Assembly: GCA_003490025.1 (NCBI GenBank)
Contig: DNJC01000079.1
Span: forward strand, 1 to 25,369
Reading direction: 5' to 3'
Length of the DNA stretch: 25,369 nucleotides
Origin: Geobacter sp.
GTDB taxonomy: Bacteria; Desulfobacterota; Desulfuromonadia; Geobacterales; Geobacteraceae
A model generated the notes under the pieces. The model had not been told where the DNA came from and ran no database searches. It worked only from the letters and a program-made list of their open reading frames with translations. The stretch's first letter is position 1. Every line of letters starts with the position of its first letter. Below, piece after piece: positions 7,614 through 14,815 of the stretch. The translations under genes and the position numbers were made by a program.

Positions 7614-7915
7614 TGGGCACCCCCTGTCATGACCCTGGACTTCCTCCTGCCATGCCTTCTCGCATCGGGTTGCCCACGTGGAGAAAACTGCCGGGCCTGG
7701 CTGTCACTCTTTTCTGTAGAGCACCAATCGTGCCCAAACCTAGCCAGAAGCATTTTCATCGTCATTACAGCCACTTGTCCAGGTCAAGGGTCCGATGAGG
7801 TCCGGGCGGGTCGGCAACAAAGATGTATCTGGTCAGGGGGCTCGTTCGCGGTTCGTTGCTGGTGGCGGGTTTGGCTCCGGGCAACTTTTGTGGCAGGTGC
7901 AACGGACGTTGCAGC
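7614..7915. other. 302-base gap between two signalling genes
   Basis: No credible gene is seen on either strand. It holds a sigma-54-like promoter (7721-7735) for the kinase gene and a weaker look-alike at 7881-7895 that lacks the -24 GG. There is no clear terminator after the activator gene. Confidence 0.6.
7721..7735 (-). promoter_or_regulatory. Candidate sigma-54 promoter upstream of the histidine kinase gene
   Basis: The minus strand reads GGGCACGATTGGTGC. Against TGGCACG-N4-TTGC it keeps the -24 GG, the CACG and the -12 GC at exact spacing, with two changes at less critical bases. Transcription would start near plus 7709, about 95 bases before the kinase ATG. Confidence 0.6.
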
Positions 7916-8962
7916 TCAGGCTGCAGTGGCCGCCTTTCTTCTCAAGCGGTTGTTAAGGGCCTGTCTGGAGATCCCGAGAAGCAGCGCGGCTTCGGCCTGA
8001 TTCCCGTTGGCCATCCGGAGCGCCTCGCTGATAAGGAGGGACTGGGCCTCCTTCATGCTGGGAAAGCCGTGGAAGGTGACGGTGACGCTATCCTCCCCGA
8101 CTACGAAGCGGGGAGATTCCCCCCCGGACGCGCTGAGCTTCCCTCTGAACAGTGAAAGGGAGAGAGAGCCCCTCTCCTGCAGCGCCACCGCATCGTAAAC
8201 CATCGCCTGCAACTCGCGAACGTTTCCCGGGAAGTGGTAGCACTGCAGCATCCCCGGCAGTTCCGCCGGGTAGGACGGCTTTTGCTTTCCCATCTGCCGC
8301 GCCGCTTTGGAGACGAAATGTTCGAGCAGAAGAGGGATGTCCACCTTTCGTTCCCTCAGCGGCGGGACATGGATCTGGTGGCAGCAGAGCCGGTAGTAGA
8401 GATCCTCGCGCAGCCTCCCCTGCTGCAGGAGCCTCTTCAGGTCGCGGTTGGTGGCAACCACGATGTTCGCGTCGCTGGCCGCCGGGACGTCCGAGCCGAG
8501 CGGCAGGTATTCGTGCTCCTGGATCAACCTGAGGAGTTTTATCTGGGAAACCTCGCTCAGCTCGCCGATCTCGTCCAGAAAGAGCGTTCCCCCCTGCGAC
8601 TTCCTGATCAGCCCGTCCCTGTTCTGTTCCGCTCCGGTGAAGGCACCCTTTTTATGCCCGAAGAGGGTGTCGGAGAAGACCGCGTCGTCCAGGCCGGCGA
8701 CGTTGACGGTGACGAGTTCCCCCTGACTCCCGCCGAACCGGTGCACCGCCTCGGCGAAGAGTTCCTTCCCCACCCCGGTCTCGCCGGTGATCAGGACCGG
8801 CTGCCCGGAACGCGACACGGCCTTGATCCTTTTCAGGAGCCTCAGCATCTCCCGGTCCCCGGTGACGAGATCGGAAAAAACCTCCTCATGCCCTTGCGGT
8901 TCAGGGAGAAGCATCTCCTCGTCGTCATCCACAAGAACCACCGGAAGCGGCGTTGCTTTCAT
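7916..8962 (-). CDS. Sigma-54 activator (AAA+ and Fis domains) with a vestigial receiver stub
   Basis: A 348-residue NtrC-class activator. Residues 8-18 (VVLVDDDEEML) match the start of a response-regulator receiver, including the acidic pocket, but the rest of the roughly 110-residue receiver, with its phosphorylated Asp, is absent. After a short linker the AAA+ domain begins near residue 31. It has Walker A GETGVGKE (60-67), the sigma-54 loop GAFTGA (106-111), Walker B TLFLDEIGEL and the arginine-finger region RLREDLYYRL. A Fis-type helix-turn-helix closes the protein (NQAEAALLLGISRQALNNRL). It should open sigma-54 promoters using ATP, but cannot be switched by phosphorylation in the usual way. 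It follows the MEDS kinase-like gene by 38 bases, so they are probably co-transcribed. Confidence 0.93.
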   Translation of the reverse strand: MKATPLPVVLVDDDEEMLLPEPQGHEEVFSDLVTGDREMLRLLKRIKAVSRSGQPVLITGETGVGKELFAEAVHRFGGSQGELVTVNVAGLDDAVFSDTLFGHKKGAFTGAEQNRDGLIRKSQGGTLFLDEIGELSEVSQIKLLRLIQEHEYLPLGSDVPAASDANIVVATNRDLKRLLQQGRLREDLYYRLCCHQIHVPPLRERKVDIPLLLEHFVSKAARQMGKQKPSYPAELPGMLQCYHFPGNVRELQAMVYDAVALQERGSLSLSLFRGKLSASGGESPRFVVGEDSVTVTFHGFPSMKEAQSLLISEALRMANGNQAEAALLLGISRQALNNRLRRKAATAA

Positions 8963-9000
8963 GAGTCATGCCCTCTTGCGTGTGACCGGCCCCGATCCTC

Positions 9001-10848
9001 CTAGACCTGGAAGTACAGGGTAGCCCCTCCACCTGCCTGCTCGTCGCTCCAGATCCTGCCGCGGTGCAGGTTTATTATCCTTTGCACCGTGGCAAGCCCG
9101 ATACCGCACGAGACGGGATCCAGACCATCCGCCTTCCCTACAGGGAGCTTCCCGATCTGCTCGGCCACCCTGGGTCCGTTGTCGCTCACGTATATGCTCC
9201 TCTCCCCGCGGACGTCGGCGGTGCCGAACCGGATCACCGGGTGCTTGACGCCCATGGTGCAGTTCCAGGCGTTTTTCAGCAGCTGCTCCATGGCGAGCCG
9301 GAGCATCTCCTTGTCACCGGTTACCGTCACGCCGTCCTCTATCCGGAAGGTGACCGGGCGCTCCGCGGCGCCGGAGAGCTGCGCCGCTATCTCGGACGCC
9401 ATCGCGCTCAGGTCCACCTCCTCGGGCTGCAAACCGGCTGTCGCCAGGGTCGTCATCCGCTGCAGTGCGGCGATGGGACCGGTCAGCTCAAGGACGGACT
9501 CCTTTATGCCGCGGACCATCTCGCTGCAGGAAGCGCAGAGCTGCCCGCCGTGGAGCTTTTGCAGCGCCACGCACTCCTCGCTTATCCTGGCGAGCCTCCC
9601 GCCCAGGTCGTTCGATACGGCACGCCCGAACGCCTCCAGTTCGACCGTCCGCACCTCGAGTTCGTCTTTCAGCAGACGCAAACCTTTCTCGGCATGCAGC
9701 CTGGGGGTCTGGTCCAGCCCCACGATCCAGTTCACCCACCCCCTTATCGGGACATAGCGCGAGATGTTGGACCAGGAGATCGTCTTCAGGGACCCGTCCT
9801 TGCACCGGATGCCCCATTCCCTGCCGCGATAGTCACCTCCCTGGGGTGGGTGAGCCGCGACGACCTCCTCGCGCAGCTCTCCATCCACATGGAGCAGCTC
9901 CAGCATCGGCTTCCCCATGACCTCTTCCACCTTGAACCCCGTCACCCGCTCGAACTCGTGGTTGCACGCGGCCAGGTGGTCGCCGGTGTCGAAGGCCATC
10001 AGCAGGGCAGGTATGTGCTGCAGGATGGTCTGGAGCCTCCTCTTGTAATCCAGGAGCGCCTCGTCCTTCTCGTGGATCTCCCTCTCACTGGCGCGCAGCG
10101 TGTCCTCCTCCTGCCAGTTCTCGTAGATCTTGCGCGCCAGCGCCGAGTAAGCCTGCTCCAGTTCCTGCTTCAGCCTTTCGCCGTCCGCCGTCGCCGCCGC
10201 AAGCCTCTGCAGCGCCGCAAGGAAGAGGTCGAGTTCGCAGGCGGCCGCCTTCGCGCGCGGGTCGAGGCTCAACGGCACGAAGAACGGATTCTCGCACACC
10301 CTCTCCCCCGTGATGAGCTGCGGGTGCATCCTGGCCAGTTCCAGAAGCCGCTCCGGGGTGAACAGCTCCCGGTTGTAAAGGCAGAGGAGCGTCACGTCGT
10401 TTTGCGAAGCGAAGATGGTCAGCTCCCGCTCGAAGCGGTGCAGCAGCTCCATCTGCTTTGCCTCGTCGGCCGCCCACGCCATGTCGCAGATGATCCGGGT
10501 CCCGCTGAACCCTTCCGTGGCGGAACCGGCGCAGAGGTTGTGCAGCAGTTCCAGCACGCGGGACTGCTTGAAGCCCCCCTCCTTGAGCCAGACTTCCTGC
10601 ACCGGGAGCAGCAGGAGCGCTCCCGAATCCTTCTTCTGGGTCAGTATCGCGTTCCTCAGCACCCGCTCCAGCTTGTCGTCGGCGGCGTTGAGGTAGATGC
10701 AGCGTTCGCCGGTGGCGACCCCCTTCTGAATGAACGGGAGCACCGGGTTCAGTATCTCTGTCTCACCCCGGTAAAGGAGGCAGAGGTGGTCGTGACAGTT
10801 CACCACTCCGATATCTACGATTTCGACTGGCTCTATTTTCTCTTGCAT
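9001..10848 (-). CDS. MEDS-PAS protein with degenerate histidine kinase core
   Basis: A 615-residue soluble sensor. Residues about 12-190 fit the MEDS domain (NCHDHLCLLYRGETEIL, GERCIYLNAADD), first described in the DcmR regulator. A coiled-coil linker (200-270) and a PAS domain (about 275-385, CNHEFERVTGF) follow. The HisKA-like helix has AVSNDLGGRLARI, where the phosphoacceptor His of a normal (S/A)HDL box is Asn413 (codon AAC, one base from CAC). The ATPase part keeps the N box (Asn526), DNG (556-558) and GIGL (582-585), but the rest of G1 is altered. It probably binds a ligand and acts as a non-phosphorylating partner or scaffold. A weak AGGAG lies 10 bases before the ATG. First gene of the cassette ending at 6693. 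Confidence 0.88.
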   Translation of the reverse strand: MQEKIEPVEIVDIGVVNCHDHLCLLYRGETEILNPVLPFIQKGVATGERCIYLNAADDKLERVLRNAILTQKKDSGALLLLPVQEVWLKEGGFKQSRVLELLHNLCAGSATEGFSGTRIICDMAWAADEAKQMELLHRFERELTIFASQNDVTLLCLYNRELFTPERLLELARMHPQLITGERVCENPFFVPLSLDPRAKAAACELDLFLAALQRLAAATADGERLKQELEQAYSALARKIYENWQEEDTLRASEREIHEKDEALLDYKRRLQTILQHIPALLMAFDTGDHLAACNHEFERVTGFKVEEVMGKPMLELLHVDGELREEVVAAHPPQGGDYRGREWGIRCKDGSLKTISWSNISRYVPIRGWVNWIVGLDQTPRLHAEKGLRLLKDELEVRTVELEAFGRAVSNDLGGRLARISEECVALQKLHGGQLCASCSEMVRGIKESVLELTGPIAALQRMTTLATAGLQPEEVDLSAMASEIAAQLSGAAERPVTFRIEDGVTVTGDKEMLRLAMEQLLKNAWNCTMGVKHPVIRFGTADVRGERSIYVSDNGPRVAEQIGKLPVGKADGLDPVSCGIGLATVQRIINLHRGRIWSDEQAGGGATLYFQV

Positions 10849-10894
10849 CTGGCGCCATCTCCTCGTTTTCGGACAGGTTAAAAAATTCTAAAAC

Positions 10895-10922
10895 AATATA
10901 CTGGAATTCGAATCCTTTGCAA
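10895..10922 (-). promoter_or_regulatory. Possible sigma-70 promoter of the signalling cassette
   Basis: Minus strand TTGCAA (plus 10917-10922), 16-base spacer, then TATATT (plus 10895-10900), about 45 bases ahead of the MEDS-kinase start. The segment is AT-rich compared with its surroundings. Confidence 0.45.
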
Positions 10923-10980
10923 CGAGGCGATTTCCCGTTTTTTTACCGCTGCCGCGCCCTTTTCCGCACAAAGCCGTTTC

Positions 10981-10994
10981 TTGACCCAGGTCAA
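10981..10994 (+). promoter_or_regulatory. FNR/HcpR-like palindromic operator
   Basis: TTGACCCAGGTCAA is a perfect 14-base palindrome, TTGAC-N4-GTCAA. This is the form recognised by CRP/FNR-superfamily regulators, closest to the HcpR/DNR-type sites linked to nitrosative stress. A -10-like GCTATC (11015-11020) places the palindrome near -40, a class II activator position for the small gene at 11065. Confidence 0.65.
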
Positions 10995-11064
10995 GGCGCG
11001 GACCGGCCAGGACCGCTATCGTTGCGGCAGCAGAAGAAGACTATTTGCAGCAAAGGGAGGCAGG

Positions 11065-11352
11065 ATGTGTGATTGCGGATCGGGGGGGAACAATGGCAGC
11101 GGCCCCTACGCGACCGGAAGGGGACTGGTGGAATTCGTTCTCAAGGCGCACGGGGGAGAGGTGGCTTTATCGACTCTGCCAAATGGAGGCTTGCAGACGG
11201 CCTGTCAGGGGTGCGGAGAGGCGTTCCTCCTGAGGACCTTCGTCCAGGGGTGCCCCGCCTGCGGCGGCATCCACGCGGTCTCGCCGCCGCGGGCCAACGA
11301 CCCCGCGGCCGTGCAGTTCGCGGGCGCCGGTTTCACAGCGACGTCACGGTAG
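11065..11352 (+). CDS. Small Cys-rich protein with a zinc-ribbon-like CxxC pair, function unknown
   Basis: A 95-residue soluble protein starting MCDCGSGGNNGSGPYATG. Three cysteine pairs are seen: CDC at the N-terminus, then CQGC and CPAC at about residues 50-75. The last two are spaced like a zinc ribbon or rubredoxin-like knuckle and are followed by GGIHAVSPP. No known family is recognised. The start at 11065 was chosen over an in-frame ATG at 10981 because GGGAGG lies 6-7 bases upstream and the longer version would cover the FNR-like palindrome. The gene stands alone between that operator and a terminator. Regulation by an anaerobic or NO-responsive factor is inferred, as is metal binding. 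Confidence 0.78.
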   Translation: MCDCGSGGNNGSGPYATGRGLVEFVLKAHGGEVALSTLPNGGLQTACQGCGEAFLLRTFVQGCPACGGIHAVSPPRANDPAAVQFAGAGFTATSR

Positions 11353-11357
11353 ACCAC

Positions 11358-11384
11358 AAAAAAACCCGCGGGATGCGGGTTTTT
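11358..11384. terminator. Bidirectional rho-independent terminator
   Basis: AAAAACCCGC-type stem (11360-11369) pairs with GCGGGTTTTT-type stem (11375-11384) around loop GGGAT, with a U-run on either strand. It begins 6-8 bases after the small plus-strand gene and also serves the minus-strand gene ending at 11443. A second GC-only hairpin (CCCCTCCCC/GGGGAGGGG, 11389-11412) follows. Confidence 0.88.
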
Positions 11385-11442
11385 CGTTCCCCTCCCCGGC
11401 AAGGGGGAGGGGAGGAGCAGATGGGTCGGCCGATGGCGAGGG

Positions 11443-12162
11443 TCAGCGACCTCCTCGCGTCCGCGGCCCCTTCGGGCGCCCCTCGGCGCGCTGCTGCAGC
11501 CGCGCCAGATAGACCACGTGCCTTAACCCGCCGTAACCGGGACGGTCGCAGGTGACGGAGAACCCGGCGGAACTAAGGCGCCTGTCGAACCCCTGGTCGT
11601 AGTTCTCGCCCCAGACGGCGAAGACCCCTCCGGGCTTCAGCGCGGCCCTGGTCATCTCGATGGCGGTGCTGCCGTAGAGCGGATCCTCCACCTTGTGCGA
11701 TTTAGCATGCGGGCCGGTATAGAGATCCAGCACTACCGCATCGAGCCGGTCCCGGCCCATGGCGGCGTTCCGGATCACCTGGGCCACGTCCGCGATCTCG
11801 ACCCTCACCCTGGGGTCGCTCGCGGCCGCACCGGTCAGGAAGGCAAGCGGCCCCCGGCACCATTCCAGTACCACCGGGTTCAGCTCGGCCACCACCACGC
11901 CGGCGGAAGGGGGAAGCTGGTCCAGGACCGCCCGGAGCGTGAAGGCCATGCCGAGCCCCCCGACCAGGACCCGGGGCGCGTCCGCCGTTTTGAGATGCCC
12001 GCAGGCGAGCGCTCCAAGCGCCACCTCGGAGCGGTGCAGCGAGCTGTTCATCAGCACCAACCCGTTCACCGTGATCAGGAAGTCGCGCTCTCCGCGCTGC
12101 CTCAGTTCGAGGATTCCCTCATTGGTTGTCACGCTTTCCAAAACCTTCCAGGGCTGTGCCAT
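11443..12162 (-). CDS. Spermidine-synthase-like protein (SAM-binding Rossmann fold)
   Basis: A 239-residue protein of the spermidine synthase/PABP-like methyltransferase fold. The nucleotide-binding loop is VLVGGLGMAFTLRAVLD (about residues 65-81), the acidic ribose-binding strand is VVVAELNPVVLEW, and a later motif is DAVVLDLYTGPHAK. The order and spacing follow spermidine synthase-like proteins, but the substrate is unknown, and such proteins often do not make polyamines. The C-terminus is Arg/Gly-rich. It starts 20 bases after rsgA ends and is probably co-transcribed with it. A weak AAGG site precedes the ATG at 12162. Confidence 0.8.
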   Translation of the reverse strand: MAQPWKVLESVTTNEGILELRQRGERDFLITVNGLVLMNSSLHRSEVALGALACGHLKTADAPRVLVGGLGMAFTLRAVLDQLPPSAGVVVAELNPVVLEWCRGPLAFLTGAAASDPRVRVEIADVAQVIRNAAMGRDRLDAVVLDLYTGPHAKSHKVEDPLYGSTAIEMTRAALKPGGVFAVWGENYDQGFDRRLSSAGFSVTCDRPGYGGLRHVVYLARLQQRAEGRPKGPRTRGGR

Positions 12163-12182
12163 CTATCAATCCTTTCGCCGCT

Positions 12183-13139
12183 TCATTTTTTCCACTGCCG
12201 CCGCTGCGCCGCTTCCTCCGCGGCCTCCGCCTCGCCCAGGAGTTCCCGGTAGGTCTCCAGACGCTCCGGCGCGATCTCCCCCTTCCGCACCAGTTCCACG
12301 ACCGCGCATCCCGGTTCCTGCCGATGCCGGCAGTTGTGGAACCGGCAGCCGTTCACCTGCAGCGACTCGAAGCCGGGGAAGTGGGCGGCGACCTCGGACG
12401 AGGAGATGTCGACCAGGCCGAAATCCCGGAAGCCGGGCGTGTCCACCAGCTCCCCCCCTTCCGGGAGTGCGTGCAGCGAGGAGACGGTCGTCGTGTGCTT
12501 GCCGTGCCAGTCGTTGTCGCTCAACTCCCCCACCTTCAGGTCGATGTCGGGGCAGAGCGCGTTGAGAAGCGAACTCTTGCCGACGCCGGTGGTCCCCACG
12601 AAGGCGCCCCGGTGCCCCTCCCGCAGGAAGGCGCGCAAAGGGTCGAGCCCCTCGCCGCTCACGGCGCTCAGGGGGAAGAACTGCAGCATCCCGCCGTAGA
12701 TGGCGGCAAGGGAAAGACCTTGTGCGCGGGCCTCGGGGAGGTCGATCTTGTTGAAGACCACGAACGGCAAAAGGCCGGCGGCGCGGGCCGCGACGATGGC
12801 ACGATCGAGGAAGCCGGGAGGGGACCCCGGAGCCACCGCGATGCCGAGGACGTCCAGGTTCGCCGCGACCAGGTGGATCCCGCCGCGGGCATCCCTGCGG
12901 CGAAGTTCGCTCTTTCTGGGAAGCCGCTCCAGCAGCTCGCCCGAGACAAGGACCTCGTCGCCCACCACGTGGCCGGAGTTCCTCTTCACCCGCACCATGC
13001 GCCGTCCGCCGTCCCGAAAAAGCACCTCGACCGCCACGCCGAAGTGGGAAACAATCAGCCCTGATGAAGGACGCTCCTTCTCCCGCTCCCCCTCAGGCGC
13101 CGAACCAATTACCGGTTTTCTAGATCCTTTTCCCGCCAT
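12183..13139 (-). CDS. rsgA: RsgA, ribosome small-subunit-dependent GTPase
   Basis: A 318-residue RsgA (YjeQ). It has an OB-fold N-terminal part (about 27-75), then the circularly permuted GTPase with NKID (130-133) before the P-loop GTTGVGKSS (182-190) and DTPG (233-236). A zinc-binding C-terminal domain has Cys265, Cys270, His272 and Cys278 in the family pattern CxxxxCxHxxEPxC. RsgA checks maturation of the 30S ribosomal subunit and releases RbfA. Purine-rich AAGGAAGGGGAAGG lies directly ahead of the ATG. It appears to head a two-gene unit with the spermidine-synthase-like gene, behind a good sigma-70 promoter at 13169-13197. Confidence 0.96.
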   Translation of the reverse strand: MAGKGSRKPVIGSAPEGEREKERPSSGLIVSHFGVAVEVLFRDGGRRMVRVKRNSGHVVGDEVLVSGELLERLPRKSELRRRDARGGIHLVAANLDVLGIAVAPGSPPGFLDRAIVAARAAGLLPFVVFNKIDLPEARAQGLSLAAIYGGMLQFFPLSAVSGEGLDPLRAFLREGHRGAFVGTTGVGKSSLLNALCPDIDLKVGELSDNDWHGKHTTTVSSLHALPEGGELVDTPGFRDFGLVDISSSEVAAHFPGFESLQVNGCRFHNCRHRQEPGCAVVELVRKGEIAPERLETYRELLGEAEAAEEAAQRRQWKK

Positions 13140-13168
13140 CCTTCCCCTTCCTTGTCTGGTAGCTTCCG

Positions 13169-13197
13169 AGAGTACGCATGGAGAGTAAAGTTGTCAA
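13169..13197 (-). promoter_or_regulatory. Probable sigma-70 promoter of rsgA
   Basis: Minus strand TTGACA (plus 13192-13197), a 17-base spacer and TACTCT (plus 13169-13174), with the predicted start about 23 bases ahead of the rsgA ATG. Confidence 0.5.
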
Positions 13198-13449
13198 CAT
13201 TGGCGTCCGAATAATTCATTAAAAAAGTGGCTTCAGGGGGCGTGAGACGGTTGACACGGGGAGCGTTTTCAACCATAGTTTTCCTTATTGCTCCAGATGT
13301 TGCGTCCCCTCACGGAGTTCCGCATCTGGCGCAAAAAGTACTTCAGAAGTTCTCTCCAGACGAAAAGGAAGGGCATCTATCCTTGCCAAAGACGCGGGCG
13401 GAGAGTCGCGGGCGGCGCGTGCCGGTCCGGCTCCCGAAGGGTGACAGCC
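13198..13449. other. Divergent control region between rsgA and the small membrane protein gene
   Basis: The non-coding gap spans 13140-13449 (310 bases), including the rsgA promoter. The remainder holds a plus-strand promoter at 13251-13279 and then about 165 bases of leader. An in-frame extension of the downstream gene to an ATG at 13288 is open but has no ribosome site and an unusual, Arg-rich composition, so it is treated as untranslated. Confidence 0.55.
13251..13279 (+). promoter_or_regulatory. Probable sigma-70 promoter of the gene at 13450
   Basis: TTGACA (13251-13256), 17-base spacer, CATAGT (13274-13279). The perfect -35 and ideal spacing support it; the -10 matches at four of six positions. 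It implies a leader of about 165 bases. Confidence 0.5.
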
Positions 13450-13887
13450 ATGAGTAAAGAGACAGTGGATGAAGCGATCAACATGTACGTGACGGAACGG
13501 ATGGCGAAGGGAAAACAGATGGCGATCTCGCACTTTCTGGCGAACCTTTACCTGAAGGAGCAGAGCGAGGGGATCCTGGAGGCGATGCGACGTGTCCGCA
13601 GCTTGACCCGCTACTACATCGATCTCACCAAGGTGATGCTGAACCCGTTCAAGGGGCCGGAGATAGCGTGGCTCGCCTCCATGCTGAACATAGCCATCTA
13701 CGCGGCCGTTCTCATCTCGGTGGAGGAGCAGAGGAACCTGGGTATATCGCTTCTCTCGGGAACGCTTGTGTACGGCTGCTATCTGATCCGCAACGTCGCC
13801 AGGAAGTGGTGCGACCTGCATGTCATGCTCGCCATCTACGACGAGATCGTGCAGATCGCCGACCAGGAGCTGCAGAGCCTTGCTTGA
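13450..13887 (+). CDS. Small predicted membrane protein, function unknown
   Basis: A 145-residue protein starting MSKETVDEAINMYVTERM. The first half is helical and charged (MAKGKQMAISHFLANLYLKEQSEG is split by polar residues). Two hydrophobic segments follow, at about residues 75-95 (IAWLASMLNIAIYAAVLI) and 100-120 (LGISLLSGTLVYGCYLI), ahead of a helical tail. The layout suggests a cytoplasmic helical domain on a membrane hairpin. No known family is recognised. The start at 13450 has GAAGGG about 8 bases upstream. It converges on the HAD gene with only 7 bases between the stop codons, leaving no room for separate terminators. Confidence 0.75.
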   Translation: MSKETVDEAINMYVTERMAKGKQMAISHFLANLYLKEQSEGILEAMRRVRSLTRYYIDLTKVMLNPFKGPEIAWLASMLNIAIYAAVLISVEEQRNLGISLLSGTLVYGCYLIRNVARKWCDLHVMLAIYDEIVQIADQELQSLA

Positions 13888-13894
13888 AAAAGGG

Positions 13895-14509
13895 CTACGC
13901 CAGTGCCAGTGCTAGTTCGGCCAGGCTACCTACGGCAAGGTCCGTAAGCTCAGGCCAGCGGAAGGCGCGCGCCGGGTCGACATGAACAGTGCCGGCCCCG
14001 GCCGCGCGGCCGGTCAGCAGATCGAAAGCGAAATCTCCCACCATCACCAGTTCCGCCGGGGGGACACCCCAGCGGGAGGCCAGCTTTAATATCCCGTCAG
14101 GATCAGGTTTAGCAAGCGCGTCTTCGCGCCCCAGCACGTCGCCGGCGGGGATGTACGGCGAGAGCCCGATGCGACCGAGCGTCTTCAGGGCGTTTTCGCG
14201 GGTGTTACGGGTCAGGACCCCCAGCCGCGCCCCCCGCAGGTGCAGCAGCCGCACCAGTTCCACTGCCCCCACCGCCGGTTCCGTCCTCTCCGCCAGCTCA
14301 TCCTCTATCTTCCCCAGCACCTCCCTCGCAGCCAACGACTCGGCCTCCGGCAATCCATCCAGGTGCCCGAGTATGTCGCCCCCTTGGGGAACGCCGAGGA
14401 CGCGGCGGATGTGGGCGAAGTCGTGAATGGCGACGGTAAGCGTGCCGTCCAGGTCGAAAATCCAGTGCCTGCTACGCAGTATGTCGGTCGATGCGCGAGA
14501 ATTTTCCAT
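13895..14509 (-). CDS. HAD-family phosphatase (phosphoglycolate phosphatase-like)
   Basis: A 204-residue haloacid-dehalogenase hydrolase. Motif I is FDLDGTLT (residues 18-25, with the nucleophilic and acid Asp), motif II is LTRN, motif III includes the Lys of AKPDPDG, and motif IV is MVGDFAFDL. The small helical cap between motifs I and II marks subfamily I, like Gph/PGP phosphatases. The substrate cannot be read from sequence; phosphoglycolate or another small phosphomonoester is plausible. It appears to be monocistronic. Confidence 0.88.
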   Translation of the reverse strand: MENSRASTDILRSRHWIFDLDGTLTVAIHDFAHIRRVLGVPQGGDILGHLDGLPEAESLAAREVLGKIEDELAERTEPAVGAVELVRLLHLRGARLGVLTRNTRENALKTLGRIGLSPYIPAGDVLGREDALAKPDPDGILKLASRWGVPPAELVMVGDFAFDLLTGRAAGAGTVHVDPARAFRWPELTDLAVGSLAELALALA

Positions 14510-14603
14510 GCAACCTTTGTATCAGATCCGCCCCGAAATGTGAACAGCGGTCCCTCCCCCGAGACGCGTCCCTATATCGCAATATTTACATTTTAAAATG
14601 CTG

Positions 14604-14648
14604 TAAGAAAAAAGGACCGCCTGTGCAGCACCTGAACAGTTCAGGCGG
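14604..14648 (-). terminator. Probable terminator of the buk-to-acyltransferase operon
   Basis: On the minus strand CCGCCTG (plus 14642-14648) pairs with CAGGCGG (plus 14617-14623) and is followed by TCC and a six-U run (plus 14608-14613). The loop holds a second palindrome, CCTGAA-N3-TTCAGG (14631-14645). It lies 320 bases beyond the acyltransferase stop, so the transcript would run antisense through the mini-ORF. Confidence 0.5.
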
Positions 14649-14693
14649 CCGTTATCCCGTGCAAATCCGCTAAAAATCAAGTCCTTTCAGTTG

Positions 14694-14708
14694 GCACGGA
14701 AGGAGCAA
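14694..14708 (+). promoter_or_regulatory. Sigma-54-like promoter ahead of the mini-ORF
   Basis: TGGCACGGAAGGAGC keeps the complete -24 element TGGCACG and the -12 GC at exact spacing, but GA replaces the TT of the -12 element. It lies about 155 bases before the mini-ORF start. Confidence 0.4.
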
Positions 14709-14815
14709 GGGTCGATTGACCCGCTCGAGATCATCCCGGTGCCGGAAGCGGAAGTCAACGACCATCGACGTTCAACGTGCACGCTCCCTTGACCGGGTGG
14801 GGGTGCCAAAGAAAC

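Noticed and set aside
7773..7790. CTTGTCCAGGTCAAGG resembling the FNR-like box at 10981
   Set aside because: Half-sites are 13 bases in total with odd spacing and one mismatch, so it does not fit TTGAC-N4-GTCAA.
7881..7895. TGCCACAAAAGTTGC, sigma-54-like, minus strand
   Set aside because: The essential -24 GG is GC here, and a better candidate lies closer to the gene.
6177..8000. Plus-strand ORF of 607 codons
   Set aside because: Antisense to hypA and the kinase, and it runs through the terminator and promoter regions; low-complexity shadow.
9064..10881. Plus-strand ORF of 605 codons
   Set aside because: Antisense shadow of the MEDS-PAS kinase-like gene.
11389..11412. CCCCTCCCC/GGGGAGGGG hairpin as a separate element
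   Set aside because: Probably an extra stem of the adjacent terminator region; common intergenic composition in such genomes, no distinct function visible.
13288..13449. Upstream in-frame extension of the small membrane protein
   Set aside because: No ribosome site at the ATG at 13288 and Arg/Gly-rich composition unlike the rest; a site precedes the ATG at 13450.
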